From positions 804,288-868,287 of the forward strand of contig CAJNDS010000891.1 in NCBI GenBank assembly GCA_905221605.1: a DNA stretch of 64,000 bases, in the 5' to 3' direction. The notes under the pieces were generated by a model. The model had not been told where the DNA came from and ran no database searches. It saw nothing but the letters and a program-made list of their open reading frames with translations. Numbering within the stretch: position 1 is the stretch's first letter; each line of letters begins with the position of its first letter. Source of the DNA: Symbiodinium natans. Its lineage: Eukaryota > Sar > Dinophyceae > Suessiales > Symbiodiniaceae. The position numbers were made by a program, and so were the translations under genes. Of the stretch, positions 53,242 through 63,729 are shown one piece after another.

Positions 53242-53818
53242 CTCAGCAGGGTTGGCTTTGGGTTTAGGGTTTAGGGTTTAGGGTTTAGGGTTTAGCGTTT
53301 AGGGTTTAGGGTTTAGGGTTTAGGGCTTAGGGTTTAGGGTTTGGGGTTTGGGGTTTGGGGTTTAGGGTTTGTATAGGGGGTTTAGGGTTTAGGGGGGTTA
53401 GGGGTTTGGGTTAGGGGTTTCGGGTTTGGGATGGTTTGGGGTTTGGGAGTTTGGGGTTTGGAGTGCAGGGTTTAGGGTTGAGGGCACTGGGATTTCGGGG
53501 GCGGGGAATTGGGGATTCAGGGTGCAAGGTGAAGATAACTTCAGGGTTTGGAGCGTAGGTTTTTGAGAACCCTCACCTCTAGACATTCAGGTTTTGACTT
53601 AAGGTTCACTGGGTGGCCTATAGAAGAGGAGTCCGACTGACATGATGCGATGATGCGTTTAGGGCTTAGGGTTTAGGGCAGAAGGTTTAGGGTTTAAGGT
53701 TTAGGATACTCTGCCAATGGCCCTTTATGGGACCCGGCAGGATGCCAGCTGCCACGAGGACACGGCGAACGAGGCGCTCTCAACGCGCTGCATGTGCCCC
53801 GCACTCCTTGCTGCCTAC

Positions 53819-53929
53819 CCAAAGAGCCCAATATCCCTTAATTAGGGAATATTGCTTATTTGCAAAAGGAATCCTTAATATGATTTAAGGTAATTATATT
53901 CCTTAATTAAGGGGTATTGGGCTCTATAG
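53819..53929. mobile_element. MITE-like element, family B, intact
   Basis: CCAAAGAGCCCAATATCCCT and AAGGGGTATTGGGCTCTA ends; core AATCCTTAATATGATTTAAGG. Used as reference for the interrupted copy at 37.8 kb. Confidence 0.85.
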
Positions 53930-54941
53930 GTTAGCTGCCTTCCTCACAGAAACGGTGGCGTAAGTCCAGGGAGCCATCAGCCATGGCATGCAGCCGGGTC
54001 CGATGTCTGGAGTCATATTTCTCGGTTTCTTGCATGCTTCATTGCTACTAAGGCCGTGTTGAATAAAGCCGGGCAGCGGTGACTACTGTTTTGAGCTCCG
54101 GCTGTGGCTGCAGTGACCGCTGCTCCTGTTGCGACTGTCGGTGCCTCCTTTGTCCTGGTGGTCGTTCCGCTGTTTGGATGAAACCCTAAACCCTAAACCC
54201 TAAGCCCTAAACCCTAAACCTTCAACCTTCAACCCTATAAACCCTAAACCCTAAACCCTCAACCCTAAACCCTAACCGAGGCCACCAGATGGTGAAGCAA
54301 GTCTGGCGACGGGCATGCAAAACGCGCCAGCCAAGGGGATTCGAAGAATGCGACGGCCAACTTCATGCTCTGGCCATCCCGAGAGAAAACGCAAACACTG
54401 CACCACCCAACGAAAGCTACTAAAACCCAAAACTTCTTTTAGCCCCACACCTGAAACTACAAACCCAAACACCCTTGACCCTAAAACCCTGAACCCTAAA
54501 CCCAAAGACCCTTAACCCTAAACCAAGGGACCCTTAACCCTAAAGCCCCAAAAGCCCTGATTAAAAACGCATGAACCTAAACCCCATAAACCCCTATAAA
54601 ACCCTATAAACCCTAAACCCCAAACCCCAAAACCCTAAACCCCTAAACCCTAAACCCTGAACCTCCCAGCAATTAGGGCTTACATGGGGCTTAAAACAGC
54701 CAAAACCTAAACCCTAAACCCCTAAACCTCCAAACCCCTAGACCCCAACCCCTAGCCCCTAGCCCCTAAACCCTAACCCTAAAACCTAAACCCTAAAACC
54801 TAAACCCTGAACCCCTAAACCCCTTAACCCCTAAACCCCTAAACCCTTAAACCCCTAAACCCCTAAACCCCTAAACCCTGAACCTCCCAGCAATTACGGC
54901 TTACAGGGGCGTAAAACCAACCAAAACCTAAACCCCGGAAC

Positions 54942-54997
54942 TTGGGGGGCGCACTGAGAGCTCCGTCGGGGTTCTTGGAGTGGCCGTAGATTCCTCG
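54942..54997 (-). CDS. Putative short exon
   Basis: Preceded by ACCTGCGGCGAG, followed by GTTCCGGGGTTTAGG. Reads RGIYGHSKNPDGALSAPP with two bases left. Left flank CCCTAAA, right flank TTTAGGG. Confidence 0.45.
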
Positions 54998-55742
54998 CTC
55001 GCCGCAGGTTTAGGGTTTAGGGTTTTAGGGTTTTAGGATTTAGGGTTTTGGGGTTTTAGGGTTTTAGGGTTTTAGGAGTTTAGGGTTTTAGGGTTTTAGG
55101 GTTTTGGGTTTAGGGTTTAGGGTTTAGAGTTTGGGGTTTAGGGTTTAGGGTGGTTCACGGGTTCGCCTACCACCCTCCTCGATACTTCGGACTTTTAGGG
55201 GTTTGTGGTGTTTAGGGCTTTAGGGTTTAGGGTTCAGGATGCACCCCCTAGGTTCCCCCCATAATCAAGGGCTATTTAGGGCTAAGTAGGGGGCTACTTT
55301 AGCGGGGAACCTAGCGGCGGCAGTACAGAGGGATTGTTGTTGGTGGTGTTTAAGGTTTAGGGTTTGGGGTTTGGGGTTTAGGGCTTAGGGCAGTTTAGGG
55401 ATTATAGGGTTTGGGGTTTGGGGTTCCAGTCTGAAGGTTTATAGGGACTGAGAGCGTTCAGGGGAACTAGGGCTTTTAGGGTTCAGAGTTTCGGGCTTTG
55501 GGGGAATTAGGGCTTACGAAACACTAAGCCCTTAGGCCCTAAAGGGTTTGGGGTATCGAGCATGCTCCCTATATCCCCATATAAACCCTATATAAACCCT
55601 ATATAAACCCTATATACACCTTAAACCCTATACTCCCAAAATAAGCCCTAAATCCCCTATACTCCCTATATAAACCCTAAACCCTAAACCCTAAACCCTA
55701 AACCCTAAACCCTAAACCCTAAACCTAAACCCTAAACGCTAC

Positions 55743-55820
55743 ATCCCCGAGCCTGCACAGCGCTTGGGGCCCCGGCGGGTGGCAATCTCCGCGACGGAGC
55801 CCTCGCCGAGAGCCAGCACG
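55743..55820 (-). CDS. Putative exon, unknown protein
   Basis: Acceptor CCCTACAAGGCAG and donor GTAGCGTTTAGGG, both in telomere-like DNA. One leading base, 25 codons, two bases left: VLALGEGSVAEIATRRGPKR then CAGSG. About 85% G/C at third positions. Confidence 0.6.
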
Positions 55821-55979
55821 CTGCCTTGTAGGGTTTAGGGTTTAGGGTTTAGGGTTTGGGGTTTGGGGCTTAGGGTTTAGGGCTTAGGGCTTAGGGTTTA
55901 GGGTTTAGGGTTTAAGGTTTAGGGGTTGGGGTTTAGGGTTTAGGGTTTAGGGTTTGGGGTTTAGGGCGTGGGGTTTAGG

Positions 55980-56076
55980 TTTAGGGGTAGGGTTTAGGGT
56001 TTAGGGTTTAGGGTTTAGGGTTTAGGGTTTAGGGTTTAGGGTTTAGGGTTTAGGGTTTAGGGTTTAGGGTTTAGGG
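55980..56076 (+). repeat. TTTAGGG array
   Basis: About thirteen near-perfect units inside 330 bp of continuous variant heptamers. Confidence 0.9.
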
Positions 56077-56509
56077 TTCAGGGTTCAGGGTTTAGGGTTT
56101 AGGGGTTGGGGTTTGGGGTTTAGGGTTTAGGGGTTTGGGGTTTAGGGTTTAGGGCGAAGGTTTATAGGCTCGATGGGGCTTTTAGGGTCCGTGGGGCTTA
56201 TAGGGTGTATGGAAAAGTAGGTTGCTTGAAGAGCCCTAAAGGGTAACTGCAATTATGGTGGATTGCTGGGTTTAAGGTTTTAGGGCTTAATATTACGGTT
56301 CTTCGTGGTCCTTACGACATTGGCAACGCGAAACAGTGAACCCAAAACCACAAATCCGAAAAGCTTGTTCGCCGGAAGCCCTAAAACCTAGACACTATAT
56401 AAGTTGGCACGTAGAGCCCTCGGAAAAATCCGAAATGATTCCCTCTCAGACAAAAAAGGGATCTCAGGCCGGCTGAGCAAACCTTTCCCGGAGGTTTAGG
56501 GTTTAGGTT

Positions 56510-56608
56510 GGGATGGTCCCCCTTATACTAACAGTCCTTGTTGTGATTATAATTGGGGGGGGGGGACTCTGATCCCGATTAAGGACTGCTGGTATAAGGG
56601 GGAAATTG
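56510..56608. mobile_element. MITE-like element, family C
   Basis: GGGATGGTCCCCCTTATACT and AGGACTGCTGGTATAAGGGG ends; internal G run. Confidence 0.75.
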
Positions 56609-56764
56609 CAATAACCTAAGGAACAGCAGTCCTTTGGGTTCACCTCACGCGGCAACCGAGCGGGACAGTGGGCTGCGGCCCACCGACATAGAACCCTTTA
56701 ATGGCCTTACCCTGGAAAAGGCTGTAACGGGCACAACTAGGGAATCTACTTTTTAAAACAAACC

Positions 56765-56953
56765 TCAAGTTTTTAAGAACCCAAAACCGTAAACCCTAAA
56801 CGCTAAAACTTCCAATTCAAAAGGCCACTGAGTTCCACTAAATCCAGGCGGTGGGCTGTTGGTGTCGTTGACAGATCGGAGTTGGACCTGGCACACGGCC
56901 GGCATTTGAAAGGCACGAAAGGCTCGGTGCAGAGATTCTACAGGGCTTTTCAC
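56765..56953 (-). CDS. Putative exon-bearing open frame
   Basis: Minus frame reads KSPVESLHRAFRAFQMPAVC then QVQLRSVNDTNSPPPGFSGT and QWPFELEVL before running into telomere-like DNA. CAG|GTCCAAC inside could be a donor. Exact borders unresolved. Confidence 0.4.
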   Translation of the reverse strand: MKSPVESLHRAFRAFQMPAVCQVQLRSVNDTNSPPPGFSGTQWPFELEVLAFRVYGFGFLKT

Positions 56954-57246
56954 TTTGATCCCTAAACCCTAAACCCTAAACCCTAAACCCTAAACCCTAA
57001 ACCCTAAACCCTAAACCCTAAACCCTAAACCCTAAACTTAACTTCATCTAGAAATTAGGGTAGGGTTTAGAGTTCAGGTTTCGGGCTTCGAGGGCGAGGC
57101 TTTTGGAGTTTCGGGCTTCTTAAACGGGCTTCAATAAGGTTTTGGGGTTCAGGGTTCGGGCTTATGGGTCTAGAGTGTTCAGGACTAGGGCTTAGGGTTG
57201 GTGCTTTCAGGCTCGTACCACCTGCGCGTGTGATCTAAGGATCGTC

Positions 57247-57450
57247 GGGTAGTTACATAGTCCCTTAGCATGGGCCCTTAAAAGGGGACCCCTAATATAC
57301 CCTTATATATAAATACTTTAAAAAAATAAAAATAAATATAAATATAAATAAAATATAAATATATATATATATATATCCTATACAACCCACAGGTCCCATA
57401 ATTCAGAACCCCTTTAAAAGAGGAACCAGATTAAGGGCCCATATAACTAC
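57247..57450. mobile_element. MITE-like element, family H, with AT-rich expansion
   Basis: GGGTAGTTACATAGTCCCTT and AAGGGCCCATATAACTACCC are near-perfect inverted ends. About 80 bp of AATAAATATA/TATATA repeat enlarges the core. Confidence 0.75.
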
Positions 57451-57616
57451 CCTTAGAAAACCCTAAACCCAAACTTTAAAAACAAACCTAAGCCCTAAAC
57501 CCTAAACCCTGAACCCTAAACCCCTAACCCTAAACCCTCTGCAGCCACAACCTGCGCTGTGCCACCAGCTTCGGTCTTGCCGCCTTTGATGGTCCAATGG
57601 TGCCTCTCGGCACAAC

Positions 57617-57763
57617 CTGCCACCTCCTCTTCCGTTGCCTGATCTGAAGCGAACTGCTTCCGAGTTGGCGGCGTGGCTTGCAAATTCGACGAACAGAAAA
57701 ATTCGCTGCTGATCTTCTGATCACTAAGGAGTCAGGCATCTCCCACACTCTCTCCTCGAGCGG
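57617..57763 (-). CDS. Putative 49-codon exon, arginine-rich end
   Basis: Well-formed acceptor (TGTGCTTTCTGGCATTGAGC then TGCTTGCAG) and donor CAG|GTTGTG. Phase 0 both ends: PLEERVWEMPDSLVIRRSAA, FSVRRICKPRRQLGSSSL and RQRKRRWQ. Function unknown; basic tail could bind nucleic acid. Confidence 0.6.
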
Positions 57764-57908
57764 CTGCAAGCAGCTCAATGCCAGAAAGCACAGGCATGCC
57801 AACACCCTAAAGTTCAAGGGTTTCCTCGGGGACAAGGTTTCAGACCGAGGCGTGCATCGACCATCTTAAAATAATAAGGGGTTTAGGGTTTAGGGTTGAG
57901 GATTTAGG

Positions 57909-57997
57909 GCAGTTACAATAAGGGCACCCCTTTTTGGGGTGGGCTACTGTATAAGGGAACCTGGAAGCAACAAAAAAAGGAGAAGGGCACCACTGGG
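57909..57997. mobile_element. MITE-like element, family L
   Basis: GGGCACCCCTTTTTGGGGTG core and GAAGGGCACCACTGGGCC right end, as in the nested copy at 10.0 kb. Confidence 0.6.
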
Positions 57998-58295
57998 CCT
58001 AATAACCCTAAATCCTAAACCCTAAACCCTAAACCCTAAACCCTAGACCCTTATTAAACCCTGAAAACCTTCAACACCCAACATGGCATCGAACATTTTA
58101 GGCCGTCAGAGCATTTCCCCATAAGGAGGAGGGTGCCCTACAACAATCACAACAAGATGCTCTAATCCTTACCAAAGGACCCGCCCAACAAAGGGCACCC
58201 CTATCAAATAGGGCGTGTTTGAGGAGAGACCTAAACCCTAAACACCTAGACACCTAAACATCTAAACCCTGAACCCTAAACCCTAAACCCTAAAC

Positions 58296-58389
58296 CGAGG
58301 AAAGGGTTTCGGAAGCCCGGCGTCTCCACCAAGAAACATTCGTGAGCCTCCCAACGGACAAAGACGCAGTCGTAGCTGAAGCCGGGTTC
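58296..58389 (-). CDS. Putative exon, unknown protein
   Basis: Acceptor CTAAACCCCAG made by a telomere-like tract and donor GTTTAGGG. 31 codons and one base: EPGFSYDCVFVRWEAHECFL then VETPGFRNPFL. Very natural composition. CCCTAAA array left, TTTAGGG right: a textbook example of the layout described here. Confidence 0.65.
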
Positions 58390-58719
58390 CTGGGGTTTAG
58401 GGGTTAGGGTTTAGGGCTCAGGGTTAGGGTTTAGGGCTACTAGACCCACGAGTAACCTAGGAATGAAAGGGGTGCCTTGTTTGCTTTAAAGGGGCGTCGA
58501 TTAGAAGGGAACCCAAACCATGAACAAGGGGAATAAGGGCCCTAAACCCTCAACCCTAGGGTTTAGGGTTTAGGGTTTAGGGTTTAGGGTTTAGGGCTAC
58601 TGGACCCAAGAGTAACCTGGAACTCAACAACCCTGTAGACAACCCAAGCCCTAAGCCCCAAAGCACCCACCCCAAACCCTAAACACTACACCCGAAACCT
58701 TAAGCTCACACCAAAGCCC

Positions 58720-59047
58720 CTAGACCCCTAGGCCCCTAGACCCCGACCCCTAGACCCCCTAAACCCCTAAACCCCTAAACCCCTAAACCGCTAAACCTCT
58801 AAACCCCTAAACCCCTAAACTGCAAATCCTAAACCCCTAAACCCCTAAACCCCTAAACCCCTAAACCCCTAAACCCTAAACCCCGAAACCCCTAAACCCC
58901 TAAACACCTAAACACCTAAACCGCTAAACCTCTAAACCCCTAAACGCCTAAACTGCAAATCCTAAACCCCTAAACCCCTAAACCCCTAAACCGCTAAACC
59001 GCTAAACCCTAAACCCTAAACCCTAAACCCTAAACCCTAAACCCTAA
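58720..59047 (+). repeat. CCCCTAAA / CCGCTAAA variant block
   Basis: About 320 bp of octamer variants grading into perfect CCCTAAA at the right end. Confidence 0.9.
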
Positions 59048-59050
59048 ACC

Positions 59051-59113
59051 TCAGTGCTGGGCCCAGCTGATCTGATAGGAGAAGGGCGTGTCCGCAACCG
59101 CCTTGAGATCGGC
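59051..59113 (-). CDS. Putative exon, possibly terminal
   Basis: Follows CCCCACAAG (AG|G) and reads ADLKAVADTPFSYQISWAQH then TGA. GAG|GTTTAGGG immediately after the stop would be a donor for another frame, so terminal status is uncertain. Confidence 0.5.
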   Translation of the reverse strand, partial: ADLKAVADTPFSYQISWAQH

Positions 59114-59139
59114 CTTGTGGGGCTCTTGTTTTCAGGGCA

Positions 59140-59405
59140 TAGGGTTTATTAGGGTTTAGGGTTTAGGGTTTATTAGGGTTTTTTTTAGGGTTTATCAGGG
59201 TTTGTTAGGGTGTATTAGGGTTTATTGGGGGTTTATTAGGGTTTATTGGGGTTCATTTGGGTTTACTAGGGTTTATTGGGGGTTTATTGGGGTTGAGTAG
59301 GGTTTATTGGGGGTTTATTTGGGTTTATGAGGGATTATTGGGGGTTTATTAGGGTTGAGTAGGGTTTATTAGGGCTTATTGGGGGTTTATTTGGGTTTAG
59401 GGTTT
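59140..59405 (+). repeat. TTTATTAGGG minisatellite
   Basis: Units of GGGTTTATTA with TTTATTGGGG and TTGAGTAGGG variants for 260 bp, a telomere repeat with an added ATT. Confidence 0.85.
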
Positions 59406-60718
59406 AGGGTTCATTGAACAAATCTAGGCTTTAGGGTTCGGGGAAAGTTTCGAAGAGTTTCATTTAGCTTCCGAAGCATTTCATGATACAGGGGTTTGAG
59501 GAACCCAAGGAACCTCATTCTAGAGCGTCACCGAAAAATGGCAGAACCTACTGGCAGGCAGAACTATGCCGACCCTTACAAAAAGGACGTTTAGGGTTTA
59601 GGGCTTAAGGTTTAAGGTTCTCAAATCAACTGCATGGCTTGCATGGCCTAACCAGCCAGAGTACTACCAGGCGGCGCCCCTCCGCCTCCCCCCCCCCCCC
59701 CAGGAGTCATTTGCGGTGAGCTGACAGGACAGTCCCTTACAAATCCCTAACCCTAAACCCTAAACCCTCAACCCTAAACCCTAATCCTAAATCCTAAACA
59801 AATAGCCCTAAACGCTGAATGCTAAACCCCAACCCCAACCTGCAAGGCCTGACGCTAAAACCCGAAACTTTAGAAGCCTCTGCATGCTGGCACGGAAAAG
59901 CGAGAAGTGTCGGAAACTAGGGCTTTAGGGGCTTAGGATAGAGGCTTGTACCTACTGCTCCATATATAAGCCCTGAAAACCATAACCTCTGAACCCTAAA
60001 CCCTAAAACCCCAAATCCTGTTAAGCCCTGAACCCTAAACCCCAAAACCCGTAAACCCGTAAACCGTAAACCCTAAACCCTAATTATAAACCCTAAACCT
60101 CAAAGCTTTTGGGACCCATGAACCCGAACCAAGCGCCCGGCCGGAGTTGCGGCCGGCGTTTTGCTCCTGCTCTGAGATCGCTTGGGTCTTTTGGGGGGCG
60201 TTTGGAGGTTTAGGGTTTAGGGTTTCGGGTTTAGGGTTTAGTTAGGCGTGAAGTCGAGGTGTTGCATGCAGGGTCAAGGAGTAGGGCTTCGAGGGCTTTG
60301 GGGTTTCGGATCCTGTTGGCGGGGGGGCTCTTTCAGGGATTTACGGGTGTAGGGTTTCCCTAAACCCCAAACCCTAGACCCGAAACCCTTCTAAGCTAAC
60401 CCCTAAGCCCTAAACCTAAACCCTAAACCCTAAGCCCCAAACCTGTGAGGGCTCAGACTTTGGGGCACCAGTATCATCCCAGAGATGATGTCCACAGACT
60501 CTGGGGAAAGAAGTCTGTTCTACGAGAATCGAAGCAACCCAGACCCGAAGCCTCAGCTCTCGAGGTTAGAAGACGAAACCCTGAACCCTAAACCCTAAAC
60601 CCTAAGCCCTAAACCCTAAACCCTAGACGCGAATCTGGGCATTCTAGTCTGTGCAGAGCACGCGGCAAGGCGAACAGCTGTGCTGGCTGTGCTCCTCTGG
60701 TATCCTTGCTGTTTGCAG

Positions 60719-60778
60719 CGCCCGCACGTGGCGACCCAGCAGATGGGACACCGCACACGGCAGCGACTCAACAGTCCG
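60719..60778 (+). CDS. Putative plus-strand exon with canonical sites
   Basis: Excellent acceptor TCCTTGCTGTTTGCAG and donor CCG|GTGAGA. In phase 0 it reads RPHVATQQMGHRTRQRLNSP; another frame gives ARGDPADGTPHTAATQQS. Opposes the neighbouring minus exons. Confidence 0.5.
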
Positions 60779-61144
60779 GTGAGACTTGCACGTGTGATAG
60801 GTATAGGGATCAATATGACTCGATGGCGGTAGACGGTGAGGCTCTACCCGTGAGGACTGCTGGCGAACGCAAGCCCTGTGACCGGATCTGTCTGTGGCCA
60901 CGGTTGCCGCCACGGACACGGCGGAGACTGTGGCGGGTGCTGTGGGCTTGGCACCCCAATCTCTGCTCCTTGCCTGCCCAGAAACCTCTAAAACCTGAAG
61001 CCCCTCTGGATCCCTCGCCTAAGCCCTAAAACCATCGAAACTATAGTCCACTAACCACAACCCTCAACCCCAAACCCTCTAAGGTCTCCTCTTAAACCTC
61101 TCAACCCAATGCCTAACCCCCGAAAATCTGTAAGCCCTGAGCCT

Positions 61145-61250
61145 AAGGTTCCATGTAGCTCATGATTATATATACCTGGGCCCGCGGAATCTCTTTATAA
61201 GAGGTAATTCAAGGGTTAAGTATCCCCTATTTAGGCACGTGGACCCTTAG
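61145..61250. mobile_element. MITE-like element, family E
   Basis: AAGGTTCCATGTAGCTCATG and CACGTGGACCCTTAG ends, AT-rich core. Confidence 0.65.
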
Positions 61251-61679
61251 TGCGAGCCTAAGGTTTATGTTTTTTTTTTTTGGCAGGGGTGTAGTGTTGG
61301 GCTAGGGTATAGGTTTTAGGGTTCAGGGTTTAGGGCTTAGGGCTTTTCAGGGTTGGCTCTCAACGAAGTTACAGGGTCCCTTCATATGGTCCCTTGCCTT
61401 CTTTGACGGGTTCTGAGGTATGGGCGGGGGGGTACAAGGGTTAAGGGTTAAGGGCTAAGGGGGGTTTAGGGTTTAGCGCCCATACAAGTTAGGGTTTAGG
61501 GCTTCTAGGGGGACGAGGGTCGGGGTGGATTGGGGCTTGAGATTTAGGTTGGCTCATGGTTTAGAGGTGTAGGGTCCAGGGGCATGAAGGTTAGAGTGGT
61601 TGGGATTTAGGGATTTGGGTTTTAGGGCATCTTATGGGTTTCAAGTACAAGCCTTCCTAAACATCCAGGCCTCTGAGAA

Positions 61680-61788
61680 CCTTCCACAAACCCCTTAATT
61701 AAGGAACATAGCCGAATTCATAATAATAGTGATCCTTGATATAAATTAGGGTATACTCTTTACTTGGAGGTTTGTGGGAAGATTTGGG
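61680..61788. mobile_element. MITE-like element, family A, degenerate
   Basis: CTTCCACAAACCCCTTAATT and GGTTTGTGGGAAGATTTGGG ends; CTTGATATAAATTAGGGTAT core. Confidence 0.65.
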
Positions 61789-62100
61789 AATTCCGGGGCC
61801 TGAGCCCAGAGCTCTTCCCTAAATCGGAAAGCCGAAGGGTCCGCCAAACTGCTTGAACCCCCGAAGCTTGGACATCAAAAGCTAGCGCGTTAAAGTCGTA
61901 AGCCCGAAAGCTAAGGGTTTGGGGGTTGAGGGACTATACTTTGGAAACCTAAACCGCAATCCCTCCCTCTGCCTTCCCCCCAGAGTCTTGGCACAATCTT
62001 GAACCCTGAACCCTAAATCCCCCGCGAGATGTGGCAGAACCTTGCAACCTGAACCATACATCCTAAAGCCTGATCCCTAGCTTAAACCCTGAACCCTAAA

Positions 62101-62137
62101 TGGGGGTTTCCGATTGGGGTCCTTATTACAAGGGAAA
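62101..62137. mobile_element. Family I element cut off by CCCTAAA
   Basis: GGGGGTTTCCGATTGGGGTC and CTTATTACAAGGG of family I run directly into AAAACCCTAAACCC repeats. Confidence 0.65.
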
Positions 62138-62525
62138 AACCCTAAACCCTAAACCCTAAACCCTAAACCCTAAACCCTAAACCCTAAACCCTAAACCCTA
62201 AACCGGCCTTAAACGCTAAGCCCTAGGTCCTAAACCCCAAACCCCAAACCCAAAACCCTAAACCAAAAACCCTAAACCCTACACCCGACTTCGTGGAGCC
62301 CTGAGGAGTCTATGTACCCTACTAGGGATTGAAAGTTTAGGTTTCCAGGGGAGTCATTGAGTTTGGTTTGGGGTTCAAGTTTAGGAGTTTAGGAGATTAG
62401 GAGCTTCGGGTTTCATAGGGTTTCAGGGTTTGGGAGCTTAGGGTTTAGACCCTAAACCCTAAACCCTAAACCCTAAACCCTAAACCCTAAACCCTAAACC
62501 CTAAACCCTAAACCCTAAACCCTAA

Positions 62526-62624
62526 ACCGGCCTCTTTTGCTTCGCAAGCTAGGCGCGACGATCGCTCTTTTGGACGGCTGCAAATTCGCGGAGAGAAGTT
62601 GCGCACCGAACCCAGGGGTCCGGT
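62526..62624 (-). CDS. Putative exon, strand ambiguous
   Basis: Minus reads GSVRNFSPRICSRPKERSSR then LACEAKEA with telomeric donor GTTTAGGG but no clear acceptor. The plus strand reads QARRDDRSFGRLQIRGEKLR, also open. CCCTAAA left, TTTAGGG right. Confidence 0.35.
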
Positions 62625-63159
62625 TTAGTTAGGGGCTTAGGGCTTGGGGCTTAGGGTTTATGGTTGAGGGTTTGGGGTTTAGGGTTTTGGGTTAGTTAGG
62701 GGCTTCGGGTTTGGGGTTTGGGGCTTGGGGCTAGGGATTTCGGATTGAGGACTTAGGGCTTAGGGTTTTCGGGTTTTTGGGTTTGGGGTTGAGGGTTTGG
62801 GGTTTGGGCTTTGGGGTATGGGGTTTTGGGTTAGGGCTTAGGGTTTAGGATCCGAGGAGTGGGATGGTCGGCTTGGGCGCTTTTTTTTGGGGTATTTCGG
62901 TTAGTTAAGGTCTCTAGGGTATCTTTGGGCATTTGGGTATTTAAGGTCTTTAGGGTGCTGTGGGTTTAGGGTGTTTATTTGTGCGCAGTCTATAGATTAC
63001 TGGGAACCCGTAAGCATCTGGGGGTCGTACCTTGGACCAGGTTGTACACTTGGGTTTTGGGAAGCCATCTTAAAGATCCTTAATAAGGGCCATATTCGGA
63101 GTAGATTAAGGAGAACCTTTAGGGGTGCAACCTTCGGGGTACGAGTCTCAATCCCTAAC

Positions 63160-63434
63160 CCTAAACCCTAAACCCTGAACCCTAAACCCAAAAGCCTAAA
63201 CCCCAAACCCTAAACCCTAACCCTAAACCCTAAACCCCAAACCCTAAACCCTAAACCCTAAACCCCAAACCCTAAACCCTAAACCCTAAACCCTAAACCC
63301 CAAACCCCAAACCCCAAACCCCAAACCCCAAACCCTAAACCCTAAACCCTAAACCCTAAACCCTAAACCCGAAACCCAACCCTAAACCCTAACCCTAAAC
63401 CCTAAACCCTAAACCCTAAACCCCAAACCCTAAA
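63160..63434 (+). repeat. Long CCCTAAA/CCCCAAA array
   Basis: About 270 bp of nearly uninterrupted heptamers with a homogeneous CCCCAAA sub-block near 63.3 kb. Confidence 0.9.
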
Positions 63435-63504
63435 GGGATCCTCCTTCGAAGAGGGGGCCCCCGGTGGCCGGTGCGCAAGGCAGCACAAGGCATGCATGGA
63501 GGTT
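63429..63504 (-). CDS. Putative exon between opposed telomere arrays
   Basis: Acceptor CCCTAACTCAG and donor AGG|GTTTGGGG. Reads TSMHALCCLAHRPPGAPSSK then EDPFR after one base. All three frames are nearly open, so the translation is uncertain. Confidence 0.4.
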
Positions 63505-63512
63505 CTGAGTTA

Positions 63513-63620
63513 GGGTTTAGGGTTTAGGGTTTAGGGTTTAGGGTTCAGGGTTCAGGGTTCAGGGTTTAGGGTTTAGGGTTTAGGGTTTAGGGTTTAGGGT
63601 TTAGGGTTTAGGGTTTAGGG
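63513..63620 (+). repeat. TTTAGGG array
   Basis: About fifteen TTTAGGG units with three TTCAGGG; opposes the CCCTAAA array on the other side of the 63.45-kb island. Confidence 0.9.
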
Positions 63621-63729
63621 GCATTTCTGTGGTGCTAGGGTTGGTTTCAGGGCTTCGGGTTCAGGAAAGGTTCTGAGAAAAGACCCTTGCACCCGCGGCA
63701 TGTGAGGACCTGCAAGAGGTGCGATTGGC

